Source: an uncultured Corynebacterium sp. (lineage in GTDB: Bacteria; Actinomycetota; Actinomycetes; Mycobacteriales; Mycobacteriaceae). From it: a stretch of 9,490 bases of DNA. Where the stretch lies: assembly GCF_943912665.1 (NCBI RefSeq), contig NZ_CALTVG010000071.1:1-9490 (forward strand), given 5' to 3'. This document shows, one piece after another, positions 1 to 7,054 of the stretch. Below the pieces are notes generated by a model. The model had not been told where the DNA came from and ran no database searches. It saw nothing but the letters and a program-made list of their open reading frames with translations. Both the position numbers and the translations under genes were made by a program. The first letter of the stretch is position 1. Every line of letters starts with the position of its first letter.

Positions 1-43
1 GCTTCGACAAATACCTATAAACCTAGCCCCACACACAAACAAC

Positions 44-2362
44 TTGACACGCTCAACGCTGACGCTAGTGATGTTTGGCTATAATCACGAGGCCCTTTGC
101 GCTCTTGCTGAGGCAGACACCGAATTCTGTGTCATAGTCGTGGAGGAGCGTTCACTGTATGAAAAGAAGGGACTCGAAAAGCGATCTGCTGACCCTCGAA
201 TTCGATCTGTTCTTTCGCGGTGGGAGTGGTGCGAATACCAGAACAATTCTCCTGCAGCCATCGAATGTATCCGTGAGATTCTAAAGGACACGCATGTCGA
301 TGGCATCGTGCCGGGCTTGGAGTATGCCGTGGGCGCCGCTAATGCTGCAGCTCGCGCCGTGGGCCTGCCGCATGCAGGGGAAGATGCTCCCTTGCGAGAT
401 AAAATTGCGTTCCGCCGTTGTGTGGGCGGAGTTCAATGGACTGAGGTTAAGAGCGAAAGCGACATCTTCGAGCCGCCCTGTGTGATTAAGCCGGCGAACC
501 GTCAGGCCTCACTTGGTGTCTCAATCATTCGTTCATCTGAAGAGGTTTCGAAGGCGTGGACTCATACGTCGACCGCACGCGAACCTCGCCAGGAAGCGGG
601 CCGACCATGGGATACTCGCTACATTTGCGAGAGTTTGCTCGAAGGAGATGAGACGTCGGCCGAATGCCTCGTAGTCGATGGTGATGTGGTGTTCCTGAAC
701 ATTACGAGCAAAGAGACTAGCGGTGCCGTGGAATTAGGACACGAAGTAGGACAGCACAATCCTGGGGTGGAGGAGGCCATGCGGAACCTGGTGTCGAAGT
801 TGGGGGTACAGACCGCTCTACTTCATGCCGAATTTAAGGGCACCACACCCATTGAATGTGCAGGCCGCCCACCAGGCGACCGAATCATGCTTCTTATTGA
901 TCGGGCGTGGGGAGTAAATCTCTATGAGCAGTGGGCACGTGCACTGTGTCAATTTGCGGTCTCAGTGCCACAACAACCTAGTTCTTCAGCAGCTATTCGC
1001 TTCATTCATGCACCGCGGGGTTTGGTACGGAGCATTGAAGATCCAACGGGACATTGCGTTATCACAGTTGAACCGAATACCTGGGTCTCCGAACTAGCAT
1101 GCTCGTGGGACAGAGTAGGTTTCGTGGAAGCTGATACGCGTGCGGACGCAGTTCGCCGCGCATCGCAGGTTCGTTTCAACATGGCCAACGATGTAGTTCT
1201 CTATCTCAATCACCGGAGGACTGCCGCGGAATGGACACCAGCATTCGAAGCATCTGATGGTGCGGTGCTGCTCACTGACAAGGAAGTTCGACCTGCCGGC
1301 ATCGTAGAGACAGTGCAGCTTGATACAAATGACCAAGATGCTGTCACTGCAGCAGTGGATGAGTTGTCATCCCGCTACGACATCCGTGGAGTTGTCACTT
1401 TCAGCGACCGTGATGTAGAGACGGTGTCCTTGCTTGCCGATAAACTCGGCCTTCCTGCACCATCGCAGGCCGCTACTCTGAAGGCACGGAACAAATTTGA
1501 GATGCGAAAGGCCGTGCAAAGTATCGCACCGCAGATGGTTCCTTCGTTTTCGTTGATTGAGCCGGGGGATAATGCGCAATCGGTAATGGAGAGTGCAGGA
1601 ATCACGGTCCCGTGTGTGGTCAAGCCAGTGGATGCGTCTGGGTCTCGAGGGTTTTCGTTGTGTCATACGGCGGAGGAAGTCACGGCTGCGGTGTCCCGAT
1701 GGGGCGGCCCGATGGTAGTGGAGGAGTTACTGACCGGAAGTGAACATAGCGCTGAGGGATATGTGTACGAAGGGGACGTTCATCTCATAGGCGTGACAGA
1801 TAAAACGACTACAGCTAAGTTTCGATTGGAGATTGGACAGGTTTTTCCATCGGCCGTAGAGGGAATTCAGGATGCGGTGAAGCCGCTTCTGCAAGCGACA
1901 ATCAAAGCCCTCGGAATCAATAATTGTGCGTTCCACATGGAATTCTTCTTTGACGCTAGAGCATCAACAGTTAAGTTGGTCGAGATTGCTGCTCGACCAG
2001 GTGGAGACTACATTGCCTCCCACTTGGTACCGCAGGTAACTGGTGTATCCTTCGCTCGCGATTTGGTACGCATTGCAACGGGGCAAAGACCTTCATTTGC
2101 GGTGCCTCGCGATGGCTATGTGGCGGCAACACTCAAGCTACATACTGAAAAAGAGGGAATACTTAAATCTATGGGTCAGCTTTCTACAGCTCCTATCGTC
2201 GTAGAATCCCAACAACACGTGCACGTCGGCGATGTGATTACGCAACCCCCTGCCGACACATTGAGTTCAATCCTTGCGGAAGTTGTAGTGGTGGCGTCGT
2301 CCCGAAGAGAGATAGAAGCTTTTGAATCGAGACTTCGGGAAGTGGAGGTAGTCGTTGAATAA
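44..2362 (+). CDS. Tandem (two-unit) ATP-grasp ligase, substrate unknown
   Basis: The 772-residue protein is two complete ATP-grasp units in one chain. ATP-grasp ligases of the carboxylate-amine type activate a carboxylate as acyl phosphate and join it to an amine; L-amino acid ligases and carnosine synthase are examples. Unit 1 (about 1-385): pre-ATP-grasp fold, GLEY at 91-94, RDK at 118-120, VIKP at 147-150 with NRQASLGV at 152-159, GDETSAE at 201-207, HAEF at 261-264, and the metal-site strand IECAGRPPGD at 270-279. Unit 2 (about 380-772): TFSDRD at 452-457, VVKP at 525-528 with the glycine-rich loop DASGSRG at 530-536, EELLTGSEHSAEG at 560-572, HMEF at 631-634, and VEIAARPGGDYI at 646-657, then a C-terminal subdomain. 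It is likely cytoplasmic and co-translated with the next gene, which it overlaps by 8 nt. The start is uncertain: TTG at 44, GTG at 68 and ATG at 71 all lack a clear Shine-Dalgarno sequence, and the frame stays open to the window edge, so the true start may lie outside. Substrates cannot be assigned. Confidence 0.85.
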   Translation: MTRSTLTLVMFGYNHEALCALAEADTEFCVIVVEERSLYEKKGLEKRSADPRIRSVLSRWEWCEYQNNSPAAIECIREILKDTHVDGIVPGLEYAVGAANAAARAVGLPHAGEDAPLRDKIAFRRCVGGVQWTEVKSESDIFEPPCVIKPANRQASLGVSIIRSSEEVSKAWTHTSTAREPRQEAGRPWDTRYICESLLEGDETSAECLVVDGDVVFLNITSKETSGAVELGHEVGQHNPGVEEAMRNLVSKLGVQTALLHAEFKGTTPIECAGRPPGDRIMLLIDRAWGVNLYEQWARALCQFAVSVPQQPSSSAAIRFIHAPRGLVRSIEDPTGHCVITVEPNTWVSELACSWDRVGFVEADTRADAVRRASQVRFNMANDVVLYLNHRRTAAEWTPAFEASDGAVLLTDKEVRPAGIVETVQLDTNDQDAVTAAVDELSSRYDIRGVVTFSDRDVETVSLLADKLGLPAPSQAATLKARNKFEMRKAVQSIAPQMVPSFSLIEPGDNAQSVMESAGITVPCVVKPVDASGSRGFSLCHTAEEVTAAVSRWGGPMVVEELLTGSEHSAEGYVYEGDVHLIGVTDKTTTAKFRLEIGQVFPSAVEGIQDAVKPLLQATIKALGINNCAFHMEFFFDARASTVKLVEIAARPGGDYIASHLVPQVTGVSFARDLVRIATGQRPSFAVPRDGYVAATLKLHTEKEGILKSMGQLSTAPIVVESQQHVHVGDVITQPPADTLSSILAEVVVVASSRREIEAFESRLREVEVVVE
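2344..2348 (+). promoter_or_regulatory. Ribosome binding site deciding the TTG start of the second ATP-grasp gene
   Basis: GGAGG lies six bases before the TTG at 2355, inside the last codons of the upstream gene. It is the strongest Shine-Dalgarno match in the ATP-grasp block and fixes the rare TTG as the start. It also implies independent or coupled initiation across the 8-nt gene overlap. Confidence 0.75.
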
Positions 2363-3482
2363 GCAGCGAATCGGCTTGGTTGGGGCATTCCCTCGGATGC
2401 CGCACGGTCATCATCAGCTAGGCATGCTTCGAGATGCCGCTGCTCGCCAAGGCGTAGAGCTCATCGAATTAGACGGGAAGAACCTCGACCAAGCGCTCGC
2501 TCGGAAGGAATCAACTGGATACAGTGACTGTGAAGGCTACGTATGCTTCCGCGAAGACTACACATATCAGACCGCTCTTCTCGACGATTGTGGTAACGCT
2601 CCAGAGTGCGTAGCTAGATTGAAGCGGAAGGATGAGGCTCGTCAATGCTTGCGCGATGCTGGCTTCGAACAACCAGCGACGGCAGAGGATCCGAGAGACA
2701 TACCAGGTCCTTGGGTCGTGAAGCCCCGCAGCGGATCAGGTAGTGCTGGAGTGAGTGTTCACACTGATCTCGAGAGTGCGAGGGAGGCGCTCCGAACACT
2801 GTCGGACGGCTTCGTCGAAACATTCGTCCAAGGCACTGAGTTTTCAGCGGAGGGGTACTTCTATGCTTCCGAACCTGTCGTAGTCGGTATCACTGATAAG
2901 CGGCTTGAGGGTGTGGTGGAAATCGGACACCGTTACCCTAGCGTCCTTCTTGCGGATCATGAAGAAGAGATAGCCGCATCCGTCACTTCTGCCCTTAATG
3001 CATGGGGATTAAGTGCGGGGCTCTTTCATGTCGAGGGCTGGTGGGTGGACGGCCAGGGGGTGGTCTTAGGTGAAGGGCATGTGCGCCCAGGCGGTGACTT
3101 CATTCACCTACTTGTCAGTTCTGTGCACGGTGCAAACATTTTTGATCCTCTCATTGCAGATGCTTTGCGCCAGCACGGTAGAAAAAACGCTCTTAACGAT
3201 GGATTTGTCTTTCCTCAACGGCGCTATGGTCACAGTAGCGCTGTTCGCTATATCCAAGTCCCTTCCGGCACCATCACAGCCGTTAGTGGGGTCGAGGAGG
3301 CGCTATCGGAACCAGGAATCCTTGCCGGCTATTGCACAGCGGAACCTGGTGTAAGGGTGGGGAGTGCGAGCTCTTCAACAGAGCGACTTGGTTGCCTCGT
3401 AGCGCATGCCTGCAGCGGAGAAGACCCGGAAGATATTCTGGATCGCGCAATGGGTAAGTTGCGGATTACCGTGAGCGATTAG
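2355..3482 (+). CDS. Single-unit ATP-grasp ligase
   Basis: A 375-residue ATP-grasp protein of the carboxylate-amine ligase type. Motifs in order: a short N-terminal strand and turn (RIGLVGAFPRMPHGHH, 5-20), LKRKDEAR at 89-96, VVKP at 121-124 followed by the glycine-rich nucleotide loop RSGSGSAGV at 125-133, QGTEFSAEG at 159-167, VGITDKR at 177-183, VEIGHRYPS at 188-196, HVEGWW at 225-230 and the metal-binding strand GEGHVRPGGDFI at 239-250. The C-terminal part has a SSAVRYIQVPSG stretch (294-305) like the SAAIRFIHAPRG stretch in unit 1 of the upstream protein. It is therefore a full unit, not a fragment. The Asn often found two residues after the last metal-binding Glu is His242 here. The start is TTG with GGAGG six bases upstream. 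Its stop codon shares bases with the stop of the convergent DUF3054 gene. It probably acts in the same pathway as the fused protein; the substrate is unknown. Confidence 0.85.
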   Translation: MNKQRIGLVGAFPRMPHGHHQLGMLRDAAARQGVELIELDGKNLDQALARKESTGYSDCEGYVCFREDYTYQTALLDDCGNAPECVARLKRKDEARQCLRDAGFEQPATAEDPRDIPGPWVVKPRSGSGSAGVSVHTDLESAREALRTLSDGFVETFVQGTEFSAEGYFYASEPVVVGITDKRLEGVVEIGHRYPSVLLADHEEEIAASVTSALNAWGLSAGLFHVEGWWVDGQGVVLGEGHVRPGGDFIHLLVSSVHGANIFDPLIADALRQHGRKNALNDGFVFPQRRYGHSSAVRYIQVPSGTITAVSGVEEALSEPGILAGYCTAEPGVRVGSASSSTERLGCLVAHACSGEDPEDILDRAMGKLRITVSD

Positions 3483-3823
3483 GAACGCTGGGACGCAAAG
3501 GCTGCGATGGCGCGCCAACCAAAGAAAAATAGCGCGGACATCACCGTAGCCACGATGAGGAAGGACCAGTGCGGCAGGCGGCCGTTGACCAGCATCCACA
3601 AAGCCATACCGCCAACGATGGCGCTGAGCCACACCACGAGGCCCTCCTTCCACAGGCCGCTCAGCTTCGTGGCCATGATGATGACCCAGCCCACGAGCGC
3701 GCCCACGGTCCACGGCCAGAAGGCATCCACCCACGAGCTAAAGCTCAGACCACCGTGCGCTAGGCGGGCGAGGATGGCGAAGAGGGCGAGAGCGAGGACG
3801 TCGATAAGCGGGGCAACGCGCAT
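3479..3823 (-). CDS. DUF3054-type small integral membrane protein
   Basis: A 114-residue, very hydrophobic protein with about four membrane segments (near residues 4-22, 31-51, 60-80 and 84-107). The opening, VAPLIDVLALALFAILAR, then a G after the first helix (HGG) and a WPWTVGALVGW stretch, resembles the actinobacterial DUF3054 family, whose function I do not know. It is the last gene of the minus-strand operon. Its ATG follows the TAA of the upstream gene with no gap and is preceded by AAGGA seven bases upstream. Its TAA at 3481-3479 overlaps the TAG of the convergent ATP-grasp gene. The family call is from pattern recognition of the N-terminal motif; a role near mycolate export is only suggested by position. 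Confidence 0.7.
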   Translation of the reverse strand: MRVAPLIDVLALALFAILARLAHGGLSFSSWVDAFWPWTVGALVGWVIIMATKLSGLWKEGLVVWLSAIVGGMALWMLVNGRLPHWSFLIVATVMSALFFFGWRAIAAFASQRS

Positions 3824-4834
3824 TTAGGATTCCTTCTGGTTCAGCGCCGCGTAGGAAAAGCCATCGCGGGCGTAGTGGGCGAAGTAAATGACCCACCCAA
3901 TGATAGTGATGAGCGCAAAGGAGATAAGCCGGTAGATGATGGCCGCGGAGGTGGCGTGCACGACCGTGAGGCCGGTGGCCACCAGCGGGGCGATGAGCGC
4001 GGCCTCCACCGTGCCCAGACCACCGGGGGTGACCTGCGCGGACCCAGCCAGCTTCGCGGCGAGGAAAGCCAGGGCCACACCGGCAATGGTGGTGTCGTCC
4101 GCACCAGCACGCAGCCACGGAATCTCCCCGGTCACCGCCCACACCGAGGCCCACAGGGCGGCCATATCGGCCAGGCGGTGCACCAGCGACGCCCCGGCAA
4201 CCACGGCAAAGGAGCCGCGCGAAAGGTGGACCTCGCCGAGGTTGCGCACCTCTTGGATCGCGCGGTCCCGCTTAGGCCCGGGCCGCAGCGTGCACAGCCA
4301 GCGCTCCAGGGTCACCGGGTGGGAGGTCAGCCAGAAGATGCCACCGAGTGCGGCGAGCATGAGCACAACCGTGGTAATCAGCGAGCCTAGAGCCATATCC
4401 GCGTTGAGGAAGAACACCCCGCCCAGTCCGATGAGGGCGAGGAATAGCGAGCTGACGATGGAGGACAGGAACAAAAAGTAGCTGCATAGCGCTACCGACG
4501 CGCCCCAGCGGCGCTGCACCTGGAAGGTGAGCAAGGCTGAAAAGGCAGGGCCCGCCGGCAAGGTCGTGGACCAGGCATTGGAGGCCAGCGTGATGGCGTA
4601 GGTCTCACGCAGCGGAACCGTGACGCCGCCGGCGCCGATGAGCCGCTTCATCACCTCCGCCATACCGGCGATGGAGCCGAGCGCGAAGAGCACGACCAGC
4701 ACCACCGGCAGTGGCTCGGCGTGGCGCAGGCGGCGCAGGCCCTCGGTGATGAAGTCCAGCTGGTCGCGGAAGAACCACGCCAGAGCGGCCAGGATGACCA
4801 GCGAGATTCCCCAGGTGAGCCACTTCTTGTTCAT
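3824..4834 (-). CDS. LPG_synthase_TM / UPF0104-type multispanning membrane protein (putative lipid flippase)
   Basis: A 336-residue inner-membrane protein with roughly seven to eight membrane segments. Two family signatures are visible: SNAWSTTLPAGPAFSAL at 85-101 followed by TFQVQRRWGAS (103-113), and TPGGLGTVEAAL at 269-280 followed by YRLISF at 301-306. These match the membrane (flippase-like) domain of lysylphosphatidylglycerol synthase MprF and its stand-alone relatives (PF03706, UPF0104, AglD-like). The C-terminal aminoacyl-transferase domain of MprF is absent, so it is not itself an aminoacyl-lipid synthase. Stand-alone members are thought to move lipids or lipid-linked sugars across the membrane; the substrate here is unknown. 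The start ATG overlaps the TGA of the transporter gene (ATGA, 4 nt), and there is little Shine-Dalgarno sequence, so translation probably depends on the upstream gene. The coupling suggests joint work with the MmpL3-type exporter. Confidence 0.82.
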   Translation of the reverse strand: MNKKWLTWGISLVILAALAWFFRDQLDFITEGLRRLRHAEPLPVVLVVLFALGSIAGMAEVMKRLIGAGGVTVPLRETYAITLASNAWSTTLPAGPAFSALLTFQVQRRWGASVALCSYFLFLSSIVSSLFLALIGLGGVFFLNADMALGSLITTVVLMLAALGGIFWLTSHPVTLERWLCTLRPGPKRDRAIQEVRNLGEVHLSRGSFAVVAGASLVHRLADMAALWASVWAVTGEIPWLRAGADDTTIAGVALAFLAAKLAGSAQVTPGGLGTVEAALIAPLVATGLTVVHATSAAIIYRLISFALITIIGWVIYFAHYARDGFSYAALNQKES

Positions 4835-7047
4835 CGTTTATCCGCGGAGTTGAGGCGGCGGGCAAGTTCGGTAAAGGGGATGAGTTCGTCGTCGGTGTCG
4901 ACGCTGCGCGAGCCCCGGGCGGGGGAGTCCGCCTCGGCGGGGGCAGCGCTGGACGGCGCCTCTCCGCCCAGCCCCGACGCCATGCGCGTCAGGAAGCGCG
5001 GTGCCCACCAGTTGTCCTCGCGCAGCAAGTGCATGACGGCGGGGACAAGGAGCATGCGGACGATGGTGGCATCGATCAGCAGTGCAAAAATCATGCCGAA
5101 AGCGATGTACTTCATCATCACGATGTCGGAGAAGCCGAAGGCCCCCGCCACCACAATCATGATGAGCGCGGCCGCCGTGATGATGCCGCCGGTATGCGCG
5201 GTGCCCGCAGCGATGGCCTCGTCTGTGGAAGCGCCCCGGCGACGGGCTTCTACCATGCGCGAGACCAAGAAGACCTCGTAGTCCGTGGAGAGACCAAAGA
5301 CGATGGCGATGATGAGCACCAGAATCGGGCTCATGAGGGGACCTGCGGTGTAGTTGAGCGCCCCGGATCCCAAGCCGTCGACGAACATGAGCGTCAGGAT
5401 ACCCAGCGTCGCGCCCAGGGAGAGCAGCGTCATGAAGATGGCCTTGAGCGGCAAGATAAAAGAGCCGAAGACCAGCGCCATGAGGACGAACGTGGACAGG
5501 ACGACGTACAGCGCCATCCACGGCAGGGTGTCGAAGAGCGCGTCGAGGGACTCGACCTCCATGGCCGGCGTACCACCGACGTAGAGCTCCACGCCTTCGG
5601 GTGCCTCGATGCTCTCGAGTTCGTGGACGATGCGCCCGTAGTCCTCGCGGTCCTGGATGCCCGCGCCCAGGACGGTGGTGTTGTCCACGGTCTTGGACTT
5701 CGGGCCCATCGGCTCGGTGAAGCCCTGAATGGAGCGGGCCTGCATGAGGACGTCGACAAGCTGCTGGTTCGTCGCGTTTTTCACCACGAGCTTGACCGGC
5801 TCGGTGCGGAAGGCCGGGAACTTATCGTTGAACTGGTCCTGGGCCACGCGGACCTCCTGGTCCGGCGGCAGGTAGGACTCGTTGATGCCGCCGAACTTCA
5901 CGCCCAGCACCGGCAGGGTGAGCGCGATGAGTAGGGCGCAGATCGCGGCCGTCATCAGCCCTGCGCGGCGCATGGCCCAACTTGGCAGCTTGTACCACCA
6001 GGAGTCCTCGATGCGGCGCCCGCGCCGGGAGGTCTTGCGTACGGTCCACTTGTCGATGTTGTGGCCCAGCATGCCGAACAGCGACGGAAGCACCATGACC
6101 GAGAGCAGCGCGGCCAGGCCCACGGCAGAAATGGAGCCGTAGGCCACGGACTTCAAGAAGGCCTGCGGGAAGAGGAAAAGCCCGGAGAGGGATACGGCCA
6201 CCATGGCGGCGGAGAAGACCACCGTCTGGCCCGCGGTGGCGGTGGTGATGGCCACAGCCTCTTCGGTGCTGCGGCCCTTGTCCAGTTCCTCGCGGAAGCG
6301 CGAGACCATGAACAGGCCGTAGTCGATGGCCAGGCCCAGGCCCAGCAGCGTGACGACGGCTTGGGCGAACACGTTGACCTGCAAGAATCCCGCCAGGATG
6401 GAAAGGATTCCGAGGGAGCCCAGGATGGATAGCCCGCCCACCAACAGCGGCATGAACGCCGCGACGACGGAGCCGAAGACAACGAGCAGCAGCAGACCCA
6501 CGAGCGGCAGCGCGGCCCTTTCGGCGCGCGAAATATCCTTGGCCATGCCCTCGTCCAGCGCATCGGCCACGGCGGTAGCGCCCGCCACCTTTACAGGCAG
6601 GTCGCTGGCGTGGAGTGAATCCTCGAGGGCGCGGAAGTCCTTGAGGGTTTGCTCGCCGTCGCCTTTGAGCCCGATGGCGGCGAAGGCCGTGGAGTGGTCC
6701 CGCGTGATGAGGTTGGGGTTGCGTTTGTCGAAGTAGCTGGTGACGGAGTCAATCTGCTCCGGGTGCTGCGCCTTGAGCTCATCCAGGAAGGCCGTGGCTT
6801 CGGCGGCGTGGGCGTCGGGGTCGTCGAAAAGCAGGATGACGTCGCCGGAATTGTCGCGGCCGAAGGTCTCGAGCTCGATGTGCGCCGCGCTTGTCGACGC
6901 CGCCGCTGGGTCCTCCCACCCCTCCTGGCTCATCCGGTCTCCCAGGCGGCTGCCGAACCCGAGGAAGAGCAGCAGGATGATGCCGACGATGACCAGCGGG
7001 ATGGCCTTGCGGTGGGCGTAGGAAAAACGGCCCCAGGAGTAAAACAT
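4831..7047 (-). CDS. mmpL3: MmpL3-type RND transporter (trehalose monomycolate export; CmpL of corynebacteria)
   Basis: A 738-residue inner-membrane RND transporter. In mycolate-containing bacteria MmpL3 and its CmpL homologues carry trehalose monomycolate outward using the proton gradient. Visible parts: helix 1 near 15-32, first periplasmic porter region about 35-175, helices 2-6 about 177-325, a cytoplasmic linker about 330-355, helix 7 near 363-383, second porter region about 385-505, helices 8-12 about 507-675, and a polar, probably disordered tail 690-738. The proton-relay pairs in helices 4 and 10 are intact: Asp242-Tyr243 (GLAIDYGLF) and Asp589-Tyr590 (GLSTDYEVF), matching the known Asp-Tyr pairs of mycobacterial MmpL3. 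The frame is open 48 codons further upstream, but that stretch overlaps the preceding gene, is Pro/Arg/Ser-rich and does not look like protein. The ATG at 7047 has AGGAG just upstream and lies 7 nt after the NYN gene stop. Synteny with trmB, the NYN gene and pck supports the MmpL3 assignment over other MmpL proteins. The C-terminal domain is shorter than in mycobacterial MmpL3. Confidence 0.92.
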   Translation of the reverse strand: MFYSWGRFSYAHRKAIPLVIVGIILLLFLGFGSRLGDRMSQEGWEDPAAASTSAAHIELETFGRDNSGDVILLFDDPDAHAAEATAFLDELKAQHPEQIDSVTSYFDKRNPNLITRDHSTAFAAIGLKGDGEQTLKDFRALEDSLHASDLPVKVAGATAVADALDEGMAKDISRAERAALPLVGLLLLVVFGSVVAAFMPLLVGGLSILGSLGILSILAGFLQVNVFAQAVVTLLGLGLAIDYGLFMVSRFREELDKGRSTEEAVAITTATAGQTVVFSAAMVAVSLSGLFLFPQAFLKSVAYGSISAVGLAALLSVMVLPSLFGMLGHNIDKWTVRKTSRRGRRIEDSWWYKLPSWAMRRAGLMTAAICALLIALTLPVLGVKFGGINESYLPPDQEVRVAQDQFNDKFPAFRTEPVKLVVKNATNQQLVDVLMQARSIQGFTEPMGPKSKTVDNTTVLGAGIQDREDYGRIVHELESIEAPEGVELYVGGTPAMEVESLDALFDTLPWMALYVVLSTFVLMALVFGSFILPLKAIFMTLLSLGATLGILTLMFVDGLGSGALNYTAGPLMSPILVLIIAIVFGLSTDYEVFLVSRMVEARRRGASTDEAIAAGTAHTGGIITAAALIMIVVAGAFGFSDIVMMKYIAFGMIFALLIDATIVRMLLVPAVMHLLREDNWWAPRFLTRMASGLGGEAPSSAAPAEADSPARGSRSVDTDDELIPFTELARRLNSADKR

Positions 7048-7054
7048 GCTTCTC

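Larger units (their letters stand above)
1..3482. other. Lower-GC accessory block carrying ATP-grasp ligase genes
   Basis: Hand counts give about 50% GC in two 60-base samples here (1501-1560 and 2521-2580), against 68-73% in two samples of the minus-strand operon (4141-4200 and 6301-6360). Both genes here are read on the plus strand, opposite to the neighbouring operon, and both are ATP-grasp enzymes typical of accessory peptide or amide biosynthesis, not core metabolism. In C. glutamicum I recall the mycolate-synthesis genes accD3, pks13 and fadD32 lying beyond the equivalent of the DUF3054 gene, so this block may interrupt that arrangement. No integrase, insertion sequence or flanking repeat is visible, and the left edge is outside the window. 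Horizontal acquisition is an inference from composition, direction and context. Confidence 0.5.

Noticed and set aside
3..20. Possible last codons of an upstream gene (Phe-Asp-Lys-Tyr-Leu-stop in frame 3)
   Set aside because: Only five codons are visible, so they cannot be judged as coding. The frame used by the ATP-grasp gene is also open back to base 1, so that gene may simply begin outside the window.
44..85. Perfect consensus hexamers TTGACA (44-49) and TATAAT (80-85) at the start of the first ATP-grasp gene
   Set aside because: The spacing is 30 bp instead of about 17, and the -10 would lie inside conserved coding sequence (FGYNH), giving a start site after every usable start codon. TATAAT alone with G two bases before fits a corynebacterial -10, but no start codon with a ribosome site follows in frame, so I treat it as chance.
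5029..5934. Plus-strand open frame of 301 codons inside the MmpL3-type gene
   Set aside because: His/Asp/Arg-rich shadow of the opposite strand with no domain pattern and no ribosome binding site of note.
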